In this document: in pieces, positions 11,513-24,000 of the stretch
Numbering within the stretch: position 1 is the stretch's first letter
How the letters are laid out: each line of letters begins with the position of its first letter
DNA from: Orobanche coerulescens
Lineage: Eukaryota > Streptophyta > Magnoliopsida > Lamiales > Orobanchaceae
Direction of reading: 5' to 3'
NCBI GenBank assembly: GCA_033398695.1
Contig: CM065818.1
Span: 56,762,001 to 56,826,000, forward strand
Length of the DNA stretch: 64,000 nucleotides
Notes under the pieces: model-generated
The model's input: the letters and a program-made list of their open reading frames with translations, nothing else
Database searches by the model: none
What the model was told of the DNA's origin: nothing
Program-made: the position numbers and the translations under genes

Positions 11513-12066
11513 GAGGGGTAGCGCGCGCTAACAAAACAAATATAGTTAGCGTGCACTAACAAAACACATATAGTTAGTGTGCACTAATTATAGTCGTTAG
11601 CGTGCGCTAACGAGACCTGCCGACCTAGTCCAGTAGCTTCTGGATAGTTATGCACTTACCAGGTGGCGTGCGCTAGAATAAGCAATAACGTGCGCTAAAA
11701 CAGTCAATAGCGTCCGCTAACTACCAACCTTAGCGTGCGCTATCTAGGCTCCAGCCCCAGTCCAGTAGCTCCTGGATTGCCTCTGGACTACCAGTTAGCG
11801 TGCACTAATTGGAAGATAGCGTACGCTATCAATACGCAAATAGCATGCACTATGAGGAAACGTAGCGTGCGCTACACCTGCTGTACAAGTGATAAAATCG
11901 CACCAAAATTCGACGCAACAACAATCCGAAACACAACCAAAACACGTGTCCAAACCTGGCACGTCCAAACATGACACACCACTCCACTCCAAAGACATGG
12001 ATGACAACAATCTTCTAAACCGCAGAAAAGCTCAACGAAACCGGAACGAAGATCTCAGGTATTACA
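11513..12066 (-). mobile_element. Gypsy LTR fragment with palindrome cluster
   Basis: The right end GGTATTACA at 12066 is followed by the C-rich, GTTTCGTCCCGAAAC-type pre-LTR sequence seen at every gypsy 3' end in this window. It is therefore the U3 end of a minus-strand LTR. It carries about ten near-palindromes of the TTAGCGTGCGCTAA type between 11518 and 11870. Its left side is cut by the plus-strand LTR ending at 11512. Confidence 0.7.
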
Positions 12067-12890
12067 TTCTACCCCCCGAAAAATAAGTTTCGTCCCGAAA
12101 CTTAAAACATGGAACAATCAAGGCAAGGAAACTCTAGATAACCCCCGTTATCTGTTGCTGACAACTCACAACAAACCTCATGAACCACTACAGTTCAATT
12201 CGCTATGCCAGAGTGATAACGAAATGCAATGAACAACCTCACTACGGTAGGTTAATTGGAATAGCACAACGACCAAAACACAAATCTAATGCTGAACAAG
12301 TATGAATTTCTGATAGCCCCAAAGTTTTGGAAGATCCGATACCAAGACCATCAGCTGAAACTCTGGAAATTACGAAAAGGTTAAGACGCTCAATAATCAC
12401 GATACGAGATCAAACGACAGCAATCGGACAATAACGATCAAACAACAACGATCAAAACAACAACGACTAAATAAAAACGCCAAGGTTTACACCTCAACTC
12501 AAGACATTAAATGATCTTGTAAGAATTACAAGATATTCAATCATATAGGGTTCATGGGAATCGCACCGAACTCGGAAAAAGTCACATCGGTAAACAGATT
12601 AATCCGAACAATATCAGAACTCGCTCGAACAACAAAAACAAAGAACAGAACAAGTTCAGAAAATACCAATGAGCACAAACGATTTGATAAAATTGAAAAT
12701 ACAGAAGTTCCAAAATCCGATCCACATCTAAATAAAGAAGTTTGTCCCCGAAATTTGAAACAATGACCGAGGAAATAACATAACAAGCAACTGGTAGACT
12801 ACACCTCTCAAGGAATTCTTAGAGTCGATCCTGATATCAGTACTCGAGTCCATGCCTCAGAAGGCTGGGTGACCAACCCAAAAAACTGAA
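12067..12890 (-). other. Decayed gypsy interior, no readable gene
   Basis: About 820 bases follow the LTR end. Fragments of gypsy 3' sequence are visible (AAGTTTCGTCCCGAAACTT near 12088; AATTTCGGGGACAAACTTC on the minus strand near 12755). No domain can be read. The open frame at 12541-12786 shows no recognisable motif. Confidence 0.5.
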
Positions 12891-12930
12891 TCTGGTGTCC
12901 CACGAGTCCGCACTTGCAACACGTTACTGG
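12891..12930 (-). pseudogene. Gyp0 gag zinc-knuckle remnant
   Basis: On the minus strand VTCCKCGLVGHQ fits the first part of a CX2CX4HX4C gag knuckle. It lies next to the left end of the Gyp1/Gyp2 array, while an upstream part of a gypsy gag lies next to its right end (30103-30389). The simplest reading is one gag gene split by the array. Confidence 0.6.
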
Positions 12931-12959
12931 CGGGGAAGGACAATGTGCACATACATGCC

Positions 12960-12964
12960 CCGAT
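12960..12964. repeat. Target-site duplication of the Gyp1/Gyp2 array, left copy
   Basis: CCGAT precedes the left LTR, and CCGAC (30103-30107) follows the right LTR. Four of five bases match, as expected for an old gypsy insertion. Confidence 0.65.
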
Positions 12965-15321
12965 TGTAACACCCCAAACTAGACAACTATTACAGTGTCG
13001 TGGACCCCTCGACTGGGACCCACCAGGTGAATGAAAATTTATGACTTAAATAATATAATTGTAGTAACGAATCATATTATATCATTAATTACTCCGATGA
13101 GGAGTTTCAAGTACAACATACCCAAGATAATACCGAATACATGTATATTTTATATGAAGATTAAATATACAACACTAAAATAAATGAGTATTCAAACGGA
13201 AATCTGCAGTGGAAATAAAATGAAGAAACACGAATGACTGAAAAGGACTGGGGCTCCCTACTAGTATCACTGGGACTCCTCGCTGTCAACGTTCTCTTCC
13301 CGTGCCTTAGCCTTGCCATGACCTGAAAACAACATCCCCCAACGGGGTCAGTTACACAGAACAACAATCCTCAAGAGTTGAATAAACACAATCATGATAT
13401 ATCTGAATTATGAAATTAAGCTAAAGAGGGGCATCACAGTACGCCCGTAATGGTATGTGCAAGTGCACAAGACGAGTGTCTGGACACACCCACCCTTATA
13501 CCTAATTAGTCTCACGGAGGTACGTTACTGTGTGCACAGTCCATTGTGTCAGTTAACCCGATCACATGACTATCATGTGCCCGACTAAAAATTCCACACA
13601 TCCCCAATCGGCCACGCAATATGAACCCAGAAGGTCATATGAATAGGAATGACCATAATGAACATTAATGAATAACAATCCGACAAGATCAAGAATGACT
13701 CACCGAGATGAAATAATAGTGAAATGAATGATAGCTCACTGAAATGATCGGAACCGTCGTTCCTCGTGAATTGAATGATTATTTTGGTAATTACAAGTCT
13801 CAACATGATTATTATACTATGAATGAATATGATTTATGAATGAACAACAATGAAAGGAATGAGTATCCTTTTAACCGAGTAAGAATTAACTTACTTAACA
13901 CCGGTGAAGAATGTCCTTCCTCGAACAAACGTCCCACAATGAGATGTCGGTCGCTCGAACAACCTTGAATAACACAATTACCCACAATCCGTTCAATATA
14001 CATATCAAGCATGATTATAACTCACTAAAAACGTCGATACGAATAATCCAAGTTAATTGGGGCATTATAACAAACACATTGTAACCAATATTCGAGTGTT
14101 TACAACCAATCCTCAAATATATCGATACCAACCTCCAAGGAGTGATTCAATCCAACAAAACATCTTCAACAAAATCAATTATCCAAAATGAATACACAAT
14201 TCGAGATTTCAACAACATCTAATTGAAAACCCCCAAATCCAAATCAATATTCAAAGTGTTCTTGAATAATCCCAATTAATCCGATGATAATCCTTATTAA
14301 TTCGTAATCACAAGTATATCACTTCATATATCATGATTATCACATCCACAACATCATATCCCAACTCAAAATCGAAAACCAAGGTGTTGAAGAATTTACC
14401 TTTGAAGATCCAAACACTTCGATCCGGTGAAATCGTGTTAAATCGACTATCCAAGCTTCCCAATCCGAGATATATGCTTAGAACACTCCTACCCAAGTGA
14501 TGTGTTGAAGAAAATCTCTCCCAAGAACTTCTCTGTCGGAACTCAAGTGAAGAAGGGGTGAAATGAGTGCAAAAATCCCGTCCAGGTCTATATAAACTGC
14601 TGAATGTTACGGCCGTAACTCGGCCTACTTACGGCCATAAACTCTCCAAGTCAACGGCGTTACGTCCATGACCAGCCACATCATACGGGCGTAACTCGGT
14701 TTAGTCGAAAGTCTGCCGATAGACTTACGGCCATACCGCATATGCCTTACGGGCGTAACTCGACTGATACGGACGTACTCGGCACATTCTTACGGGTGTA
14801 TGAAGCCTTCGTCGAAACTGACCGAACACCCTGCTCGAAATCGTACGGCCGTACCTGCCTCAACTTTCGGCCGTATGCCGCAACCTTTACGGCCGTAAGT
14901 ACCCTTCGTCCGTCATTACCTGAAAACAACGAATGCATGTTACTGCCATAATGCAAGCATGTTACGTCCGTAACTCGCTGTTAGACGCCAGCAAAATGAC
15001 AATTCCGTCTACTCGATACATATCGCTGAATGATCCGACATACCATACTTGTATGAATATAATTGAGTCTGATAACATGTAATAGATGATACTTCCAATA
15101 CAAGACTACCCATCACGATGATTATGAAGATACTCTCGTCTCGATACTCAAATGAAGATGAATGATGATTGGTAATTGATACACGGCTAAAAATACACCA
15201 ACGATAATACAATGAATGAACGTGAATGATGAATGATTATTAATGAGTGAAAATTACTGAGTGACAATTACTGAATGATAATTACTGAATGATAATAAAT
15301 GAATTAAAACCGGGTATTACA
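12965..15321 (-). mobile_element. Gyp1 LTR-a (3' LTR, 2357 bp)
   Basis: It runs from TGTAACACCCC to GGGTATTACA. Read on the minus strand it has a U3 with TTACGGCCGTAA-type palindromes (about 14975-14605), then a TATA box TTTATATAGA at 14587-14596, then R/U5. The sequence matches LTR-b (20514-22647) and LTR-c (27762-30102) over nearly its whole length with scattered differences. Confidence 0.92.
14587..14975 (-). promoter_or_regulatory. LTR-a promoter: TATA box with upstream palindrome array
   Basis: On the minus strand the TATA box TTTATATAGA (14587-14596) is preceded within 10-380 bases by many copies of TTACGGCCGTAA and single-base variants, for example at 14887-14898. The placement directly upstream of TATA suggests binding sites for a dimeric transcription factor; this is inferred, not known. 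Confidence 0.7.
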
Positions 15322-15824
15322 TACTCCCCCCCTTAAAAGGAGTTTCGTCCCCGAAACTAAGGGTCAAACAACTCTGGATAACTCTCCCGCATACTATCCT
15401 CGGTTTCCCAAGAAGCCTCTTCGACTCCATGTCTAGACCACTGAATTTTAACCAAAGGAATCGTCTTGTTCCTCAACTATTTGATTCGCCACTCTAAAAC
15501 TCATATAGGACGCTCCTCATACGAATGATCATCCGCGATCTCGATTTCATCGAACTGAAGTATGTGGCTCGAGTCGGCACCATACTTCCTCAACTGAGAG
15601 ACGTGAAACACATTATGAATTCAGCTCAATGATGGAGGTAGAGCCAATCGATAAGCCAGACTGCCTACTCGATCCAGAATCTCAAATGGTCCAATGAATC
15701 TCGGACTCGACTTTCCCCGCTTCCCAAAACGGAAGATACCTCGACTCGGGGATACCTTGACCAAAATGTGGTCACCTGCCTCGAACTCTAATGGTAGACG
15801 TCGATTATCTACATATGATTTCTG
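15322..15824 (-). pseudogene. Gyp1 integrase C-terminus / chromodomain region, broken
   Basis: Just inside the LTR is a polypurine tract (eight G on the minus strand, 15326-15333). The minus strand then encodes, in broken frames, the tail of the gypsy polyprotein: the PFEILDRVGSLAYRL and SLSRIHNVFHVSQLRKY blocks and a PIRVLEWRIKQLRNKTI block leading to the chromodomain-like end. Stops interrupt it. The intact version of this block is easier to read in Gyp2 and Gyp4. In chromoviruses this tail targets integration to heterochromatin. Confidence 0.75.
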
Positions 15825-16760
15825 TCAACTCTGAGCGGTCAACAAACGACTTCTGATCAAAGCTACCTTCTCACGGGCGGCTATAAGGATATCGGGCTCG
15901 GTGCCGATTGATTCTGATAAGTCATCCCAACATAAAGTAGATCGACAACGACGACCGTACAAGGCCTCGTAGGGTGCCATCTTAATCGGAGCATGCCAAC
16001 TATTATTGTACGTGAACTCAATCAACGGTAGTTGGGCTTCCCAATCGTCTTTCCAATCGAGGACATATGCTCTCAACATGTCCTCCATCGTCTGAATAGT
16101 TCGCTCTGATTGTCCGTCGGACTGAGGATGAAAAGCTGTGCTGAAATTACGCTGAGTTCCCATAGCACGATGAACTGATTTCCAAAAATGTGACACGAAT
16201 CGCCCGTCACGATCAGAAATGATACTCTTCGGAGTACCGTGCAGTCTCACTATCTCTTTGATGAAACTGGGCAAGTCACTCGGGACCCCACATATCCTTA
16301 ATCTCAAGGAAATGAGCTGACTTAGTTAAACGGTCCACAATTACCCAAATTGTATTCATGCCTTGATGACTCGTCGGCAAACTCGTGATGAAGTCCATAG
16401 AATATCTTCGCACTTCCACTCTGGGATAGGGAGCGGTTTCAGCATAACCGCCGGTCGCTGATGTTCTATCTTGACTTACTTACAGGTTAAGCATCTCGAA
16501 ACAAATTCTGCGACTTCTCGCTTCATATTACTCCACCAGTAATTTTGTTTCAAGTCTTTGTACATCTTGTTAGACCCCGGATGAATGGAATAAGGGGTAG
16601 CATGAGCTTCTCTCAAAATCGAGTTTTTCAACTCGTCGTTCGCCGGTACGCATAACCGATTCTTAAATCGCAAAAGTCCATCCTTGTGGACCACAAATCC
16701 AGGGTCTTTCCCCTGAGCCACATCCTCTCAGATGCGCGCCAAAAATGGGTCTGAACCCTG
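15825..16760 (-). pseudogene. Gyp1 integrase, broken
   Basis: The minus strand at 16721-16476 carries the HHCC zinc-binding N-domain (H and H in EAHATPYSIHPGSNKM, then CLTCK). The core follows after stops: 16307-15825 includes GTPKSIISDRDGRFVSHFW with the second catalytic Asp, HPQSDGQSERTIQ with the catalytic Glu, then FTYNNSWHAPIKMAPYEALY. The first-Asp part lies in the damaged stretch 16475-16308. It would have joined element cDNA to chromatin. Non-functional. Confidence 0.9.
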
Positions 16761-16916
16761 ATTCACTCTGATAGCCTCCTCAAGTGGCGATGAAATCTCT
16801 AACATACAAAGTTACCCTTGTACTCGCTGTAACCAGACCTCAATCTCGGTTCTTAGGAATTCCTGCTGAAGCGCCTTCTGAACTGTTAAACGAGCAAGCA
16901 TTTGCTCCTAAACGGA

Positions 16917-17570
16917 CTAACGACTCAAGGCGTCGGCGACCACATTCGCCTTGCCTGGGTGGTACAGGATCTCAATATCATAATATTTGATTAGTTCTAA
17001 CCACCGCCTCTGTCGCATATTTAACTCCTGAGTAAATATATACTTCAAACTCTTATGATCGGTGAAAATCTGGTAGGTGACGCCATAAAGGTAATGACGC
17101 CAAATCTTCAACGCGAAAACCACGGTTGCTAGTTCAAGGTCGTGGGTCGGGTAATTGACCTCGTAAGGTCTCAATTGCCGGGAAGCATAGGCAATAACTT
17201 TCCTGTTATGCATTAATACACATCCAAGACCGTGTCTGGATGCGTCACTATAAACCACGAATCCTTCCGTCCCTTGCGGTAAAGAAAGGATAGGTGCTGA
17301 AATTAACCGGCTCTTGAGTTCCTCAAAACTCTGTTGACATGCGTCGGACCACGTGTATTTCTTATCCTTCTGCAAAAGGTTCGTCATGGGTTGAGCAATT
17401 TTAGAAAATCCTTGCACAAATTGCCGATAATAACCAGCTAATCCGAGGAAACTTTTGATCTCCTTAACATTCTTCGTAGGTTGCCAATCTCGGATAGCCT
17501 CCGTCTTTTGAGGGTCGACACGTACTCCGTCTGATGAAATCACATGTCTGAGAAACGTCACTTTGGACAT
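16917..17570 (-). pseudogene. Gyp1 RT thumb and RNase H
   Basis: 217 codons are open from [26 protein letters not shown] to the RNase H domain ([44 protein letters not shown]) and ending [16 protein letters not shown]. The SDAS Asp and the TDHKSL Asp of the RNase H active site are present. One codon appears missing near FTQ(K)ELNMRQRRW compared with Gyp2. A stop separates it from the RT body. Confidence 0.92.
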
Positions 17571-17609
17571 CCAAAACTCATGTTTGGAAAACTTCCCATA
17601 AAGTTGCTC

Positions 17610-18185
17610 TCATCTCAACACTTCGAGAACCCGATGAACGTGAAATTCGTGCTCCTCCCGGTCACAAGAATAAATCAAAATGTCGTCAATGAAGACAATC
17701 ACGAATAGATCCAAATAGTCGATGAAAACCCGATTCATTAATTCCATGAACACCGCAGGTGCATTAGTTAATCCAAAAGGCATTACCACAAACTCATAAT
17801 GACCATAGCGTGTTCGAAACGCCGTTCTAGCGATATCCGACTCTCGAATTTGCAACTGATGATATCTCGATCTTAAATCGATCTTGGAATATACTGAAGC
17901 TCCCTGAAGTTGATCTAAGAGATCATCGATATGGGGTAGACGATATTTATTGTTGATCGTCACCCTGTTCAATTCCCGGTAATCAATACACAAGCGAAAC
18001 GAACCATCCTTCTTCTTGATAAATAACACAGGTGCTCCCCACGGGGACGCACTCGGTCGGATACAACCTTTCTCGGTTAAATCCTTCAATTGATTCTTCA
18101 GTTCTTGCATTTCGGTCGGGGCCATCCGATACAGTGCCTTCGATATTGGGGATGTACCAGGCTCCAACTCTATTGTGAATTCCAC
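17610..18185 (-). pseudogene. Gyp1 reverse transcriptase core
   Basis: 191 codons carry the RT fingers and palm: [51 protein letters not shown] (first catalytic Asp), [13 protein letters not shown], and [12 protein letters not shown] with the FIDD catalytic pair. Compared with its relatives the SGYHQ motif reads SRYHQ. A TAG stop just before 18185 (after GLPP) separates it from the protease. It copied element RNA into cDNA. Confidence 0.93.
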
Positions 18186-18343
18186 ATCTCTCTATGGGGG
18201 CAAACCAGGTAACTCGTCTTGCAATACATCGGCATATTCTCTCACTATAGGAATATCCGCCAACATCATTGATGATTTCTCGGTTTTGGTCATATAGCAC
18301 CAATAACCAACACACCCCTGATTGAGTAATTTCACTGCATTCA

Positions 18344-18775
18344 TCATATTAATGACTCTACCGGACGGCTGGGATTACCTCCATGAAATACACATTCGAC
18401 TCCATTGTCTGAAATGATAATCACCATACGCTTGAGGACACTAATGATGGCATCGTCACGATCCATCCAATCAGTACCCAAGATAACGCCGTCTCTCGGT
18501 AAATCTACCATGATTAGGTTCGCCAACCAAACACGGCCATTAAGCTGAATCGGACAATTCTTAATCTCACGATCTTCGATAATTCTTCTATCGTCAGGTA
18601 AACCAATGATATAAGGTTCACAACTTGTAGCACTATCCAAATGAAGTCTACTCAAGCATGACTCGGAAATGAATGAATGCGATGCACCAGTATCAAAAAA
18701 GGTACACACAAGTTGAGATAGAATTTTGAGTGTACCTGAGATCATCCGGGCCTCCAGATCATCGGTCCTCTTCAT
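18344..18775 (-). pseudogene. Gyp1 aspartic protease
   Basis: 143 codons contain the retropepsin motif [20 protein letters not shown] (catalytic Asp in DTGA) and the later VILGTDWMDRDDAIIS block, which corresponds to the family's ILGMDWL motif. It processes the Gag-Pol polyprotein. A frameshift lies upstream, between gag and this domain, and another downstream near 18345. Confidence 0.9.
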
Positions 18776-19012
18776 CTCATAAATCCGGGGCTTGCTAGTC
18801 CCCGCACCGGACGCTCCTATCTGATGACTATGGGCTCCGCCTTTGTTTGCTCATGTCGTATTGAACGATGCGGACTGAGTGGTCTGATTCTGAACCGCTG
18901 ACTGTATCAGGGCCTGAGATGACGCTGGAGTAGGTTTGGAATCTCTTCGGAAAAAACGGGCCTTATGCCCAGCAATCCCAGAGTTATTGCACGTGATAGC
19001 TGCCTCGGACAC

Positions 19013-20014
19013 TTAGTGCTGAAATGACCAAGTTCTCCACAGTTGAAACAGGTGATGGACGAACTGGACGCTCGGGACTGAGATTCTTGAAGGTTGCCTG
19101 ACTGCCTTCAGATTGATTATGATTCTTAGACTTCTTGCTAGCAGATGAAGGTTGCTGCTTAGCAATCTCCTTAGCAGTAAGCTCATAAGAGCTTTCTCGA
19201 TGAATTCGTCCAGGGTGGTGCAATTGTGACTAAGAAATTGCATCCACATACGAGGCTTCAACCTCTTGCTGAAATACTTGATCTTGTCTACCTCAGAGTG
19301 AATAATAGATGAGGCGAAAGGAAGTAGCTCCTCGAATTTCTCGGCGATGGCGAGAACATCATCGTCCACTGAGGGTTCATGAGTGAGTAATTCTGATAAC
19401 TTGGCCTCTCTGAGTAGGGCCGGATAATACCACTCCATCATGAGAGTCTTGAATTGATCCCAAGTACAAGATCCGTCAATGGGCTTCAACGATAACCACC
19501 ATGAGTGAGCGCCCTTACCCAGATAGTAAGCCGCAACTGAAACTTTGTGCCCTTCGGGACTCTCCACCATAGTAAATAACTTCTCGAAATGCTCAAGCCA
19601 GTGAACAATATCTGCCGGCTCAGACGAGCCCTCAAAATTAGATGGTTTTTGGTGAGAGATGTCACCGATAATACTGCTCACACTCCTCTCTTGACCCTGA
19701 GGTGGCGGCGGAGGAGCATCCTGATTCTGAGTAGTTGAGTTCTGCATCGTCTCCATGAGGCATGCCATCTGTGTCATCTGGCCCATCATGCCCTGCATAA
19801 ACGCGAGTGGGTCAACCCGAACACCTTCTGATTGAGCTGTGTCCCGGGTACGACTCCCTGACAGTGAATGATCATTTCCGGGTGAATGAGTGGCAGCGTC
19901 GCTGCTCGATGAATTAGCATTAATCCTCACGTTCGCGCGTGTATTCAGAAGAGCTCTCGGGTTTCGGCCTGCACCGCGGCCTCTTCCCCCACGTCCTCTG
20001 CCAGCTCTCTCCAT
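19013..20014 (-). pseudogene. Gyp1 gag
   Basis: 333 codons start with [20 protein letters not shown], an RG-rich nucleic-acid-binding N-terminus. The capsid-type retrotransposon gag domain lies at about residues 130-290 ([48 protein letters not shown]). A frameshift near residue 290 removes the zinc knuckle from this frame; the neighbouring frame at 19223-18984 holds its damaged remains. The start is chosen by alignment with Gyp2, whose gag starts at the same Met. Confidence 0.93.
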
Positions 20015-20497
20015 ACTGAAGTAGGAAAGTCACATGATAGTTATAGATCTCGCATGAGTACCGCATTATGATTACGTTATGAAATGAAAATAATGAATAT
20101 ACGCGCTCTAACACAATGATTACACGAATGATCAACTGAGGTGACATGATTATCTGATGAAATTCTTGAAATGATTATCTTGAACAAGTTAACAAGATAA
20201 ATGATATGATCCTTACGATCAACAACTGAGCAATGAAATGAACTATGTGATTAATGAGTTAACATGATCGATATGATCAAAATGAAAAATGATGATTGAG
20301 GATTTTTGACTGTTGAATGATGAATGAGTGATTCTTATTGAAAGAAATTATACCATGGCGTCAGAAATCTAACTGTTCTTTGGTCTAAGGGGCTCGGCTC
20401 TTGCACAGGTCACACGTGACGCGAAAGTCCAATGATACTAGTCTGATGAATGATGATTTCAATGAGACATGACTCGGAAGGTAGTATTCAAAACCAC
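20015..20497 (-). other. Gyp1 5' leader
   Basis: A non-coding leader of about 480 bases lies between the primer-binding site and the gag start, rich in short ATGA/TGAATG-type repeats. I see no protein. Confidence 0.7.
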
Positions 20498-20509
20498 GCT
20501 CCGATACCA
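20498..20509 (-). other. Gyp1 primer-binding site (tRNA-iMet type)
   Basis: The minus strand reads TGGTATCGGAGC four bases inside LTR-b. This complements the 3' end of initiator tRNA-Met with one change from the usual TGGTATCAGAGC. Confidence 0.9.
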
Positions 20510-20513
20510 ACTC

Positions 20514-22647
20514 TGTAACACCCCAAACTAGGCAACTGTTACAGTGCCATGGACCCCCCGACTGGGACCCACCAAGCGAATGAAAATTTATGACTTAAAT
20601 AATATAATTGTAGTACCGAACCACATTATATCATTAATTACTCCGATGAGGAGTTTCAAGTACAACATACCCAAGATAATACCGAATACATGTATATTTT
20701 ATATGAAGATAAAATATACAACACTGAAATAAATGAGTATTCAAACGGAAATCTGCAGCGGAAATAAAATGAAGAAACACGAATGACTAAAAAGGACTTG
20801 GGCCCCTACTAGTATCACTGGGACTCCTCGCCGTCAACGTTCTCTTCCCGTGCCTTAGCGTTGCCATGACCTGAAAACAACATCCCCCAAAAGGTCAGTT
20901 ACAAAGAACAACAATCCTCAAGAGTTGAATAAACACAATCATGATATATCTGAATTATGAAATTAAGCTGAAGAGGGGCATCACAGTACGCCCGTGATGG
21001 TATGTGCAAGTGCACAAGACGAGTGTCCGGACACACCCGCCTTTGTACCTAATTATTCTCACGGAGGTACGTTACCGTGTGCACCGTCCATTGTGTCGGT
21101 GAACCCGATCACATGACTATCATGTGCCCGACTAAAAATTACACATACCCACACGGCCACACAATATGAACTCAGAAGGTCATATGAACAGGAATGACCA
21201 TAATGAACATTAATGAATAACAATCCGACAAGGTCAACAGTGGCTTACTGAGATGAAATAATAGTGAAACGAATGATAGCTCACTGAAATGATCGGAACC
21301 ATCGTTCCTCATGAATTGAATGATTAGTTTGGTAATTGCAAGTCTCAAAATGATTATTATACTATGAATGAATATGATTTATGAATGAACAACAACGAAA
21401 GGAATGAGTATCCTTTTAACCGAGTAAGAATTAACTTACTCAACACCGGTGAAGAATGTCCTTCCTCGAACAAACGTCCCACAATGAGATGTCGGTCGCT
21501 CGAACAACCTTGAATAACACAATTACCCACAATCCGTTCAATATACGTATCAAGCACGATTATAAATCACTCAAAACGTCGATACGAGCAATCCAAGTTC
21601 ATTGGGGCATTATAACAAACACGTTGTAACCAATCTTCAAGTGTTTACAACCAATCCTCAAATATATCGATACCAACCTCCAAGGAGTGATTCAATCCAA
21701 CAAAACACCTTCAACACAATCAATAATCCAGAATGAATACACAATTTGAGATTTCAACAACATCTAATCAAAAAACCCCAAATCCAAATCAATATTCAAA
21801 GTGTTCTTGAATAATCCCAATTAATCCGATGATAATCCTTAACAATTCGTAATCACAAGTATATCACTTCATATATCATGATTATCACATCCAAAACATC
21901 ATATCCCAACTTAAAATCGAAAACCAAGGTGTTGAAGAATTTACCTTTGAAGATCTAAACACTTCGATCCGGTGAAATCGTGTTAAATCGATAATACAAG
22001 CTTCCCAATCCAAGATATATGCTTATAACACTCCTACCCAAGAGATGTGATGAATAAAATCTCTCCCAAGAACTTCTCTGTCGGAACTCAAGTGAAGAAG
22101 GGGTGAAATGAGTGCAAAAATCCCGTCCAGGTCTATATAAACTGCCGAATGTTACGGCCGTAACTCAGCCTACTTACGGTCGTAACCTCTCCAAGTCAAC
22201 GGCCTTACGGCCGTGACCAGCCACATCGTACGGGCGTAACTCAGTTTAGTCGAAAGTCTGCCGATAGACTTACGGCCGTACCCGCACATGCCTTACGGGC
22301 ATAACTCGACTGATACGGCCGTACTCGGCACATTCTTACGATACACATCGCTGAATGATCCGACATACCATACTTGTATGAATATAATTGAGTCCGATAA
22401 CATGCAATAGATGATACTTCCAATACAAGACTACCCATCACGATGATTATGAAGATATTGTCATCTCGATACTCAAACGGAGATGAATGACGATTGGTAA
22501 TTGATACACGGCTAAAAATACGCCAACGATAAATACAATGAATGAACGTGAATGATGAATTATTATTAATGAGTGAAAATTACTGAGTGACAATTACTGA
22601 ATGATAATTACTGAATGATAATAAATGAATTACAACCCGGTATTACA
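20514..22647 (-). mobile_element. Shared middle LTR-b (2134 bp; Gyp1 5' LTR and Gyp2 3' LTR)
   Basis: It runs from TGTAACACCCC to GGTATTACA. It has the Gyp1 primer-binding site on its left and the Gyp2 pol 3' end on its right, so it serves both interiors. Compared with LTR-a and LTR-c it lacks about 230 bases of the palindrome-rich U3 at 22340 (TTACG joined to ATACACATCG). Its TATA box is at 22132-22141. Confidence 0.92.
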
Positions 22648-23344
22648 TACTCCGCCCCTTAAAATGAGTTTCGTCCCCGAAACTAAGGGTCAAACAACTC
22701 TGGATAACTCTCCCGCATACTATCCTCGGTTTCCCAAGTAGCCTCTTCGACTCCGTGTCTAGACCACTGAATTTTGGAATCGTCTTGTTCCTCAACTGTT
22801 TGATTCGCCACTCTAAAACTCGTATAGGACGCTCCTGATACGAATGATCATCCGCGATCTCGATTTCATCGAACTGAAGTATGTGGCTCGGGTCGGCAAC
22901 ATACTTCCTCAGCTGAGAGATGTGAAACACATTATGAATTCGGCTCAACGATGGAGGTAGAGACAATCGATAAGCCAGACTGCCGACTCGATCCAGAATC
23001 TCAAACGGTCCAATGAATCTTGGACTCAACTTTCCCTGCTTCCCGAAACGGGAGATACCTCGACTCGGGGATACCTTGACAAAAAAGTGGTCACCTACCT
23101 CGAACTCTAATGGTCGACGTCGATTATCTACATATGATTTCTGTCGACTTTGAGCAGTCAACAAACGACTTCTGATCAAACCTACCTTCTCACGGAAGGC
23201 TATAAGCATATCGGGCTTGGTGCCGATTGATTCTAATAAGTCATCCCAATATAAAGGAGATCGACAAAGACGACCGTACAAGGCCTCGTAGGGTGCCATT
23301 TTAATCGAAGCATGCCAACTATTATTATACGTGAACTCAATCAA
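22648..23344 (-). pseudogene. Gyp2 integrase C-terminal part and tail
   Basis: About 233 codons are open on the minus strand: FTYNNSWHASIKMAPYEALYGR, LLTAQSRQKSYVDNRRRPLEF, the GPFEILDRVGSLAYRLSLPPSL block and SQLRKYVADPSHIL, then RVLEWRIKQLRNKTI, after which the chromodomain-like end is lost by frameshift. The frame runs to within a few bases of the LTR. Upstream stops separate it from the integrase core. Confidence 0.9.
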
Positions 23345-24000
23345 CTATAGTTGGGCTTCCCAATCGTCTTTCCAATCGAGGACACATGCTCTCAACATGT
23401 CCTCCATCGTCTGAATAGTTCGCTCTGATTATCCGTCGGACTGAGGATGAAAAGCTGTGCTGAAATTAAGCTGAGTTCCAATAGCACGATGAACTGATTT
23501 CCAAAAATGTGACACGAATCGCCCGTCACGATCAGAAACGATACTCTTAGGAGTACCATGCAATCTCACTATCTCTTTGATGAACAACTGGGCAAGTCTC
23601 TCGGGACCCCACGTATCCTTAATCTCAAGGAAATGAGCTGACTTAGTTAAACGGTCCACAATTAACCAAATTATATTCATGCCCCGACGACTCGTCGGCA
23701 ACTCGTGATGAAGTCCATAAAAATATCTTTCCAGTTCCACTCTGGGATAGGGAGCGGTTTCAGCATACCCTTCGGTCGCAGATGTTCTATCTTGACTTGC
23801 TGACAGGTTAAGCATCTCGAAACAAATTCTGCGACTTCTCGCTTCATATTACTCCACCACTAATTTTGTTTCAAGTCTTTGTACATCTTGCTAGACCCCG
23901 AATGAATGGAATAAGGGGTAGCATGAGCTTCTCGCAAAATCGAGTTTTTCAACTCGTCGTTCGCCGGTACGCATAACCGATTCTTAAATCACAAAAGTCC
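23345..24000 (-). pseudogene. Gyp2 integrase zinc-binding domain and core
   Basis: The segment 23815-23429 carries IIWLIVDRLTKSAHFLEIKDTWGPERL and GTPKSIVSDRDGRFVSHFW, ending at FHPQSDG just before a stop (the next codon, normally Gln, is TAA). The HHCC domain at about 23985-23800 is readable in a second frame (EAHATPYSIHSGSSKM) but broken by stops. The stretch 23665-23700 holds the DRLTK block with the first catalytic Asp region. Confidence 0.88.

Noticed and set aside
18984..19223. Separate gene after Gyp1 gag
   Set aside because: It is the frameshifted continuation of gag.
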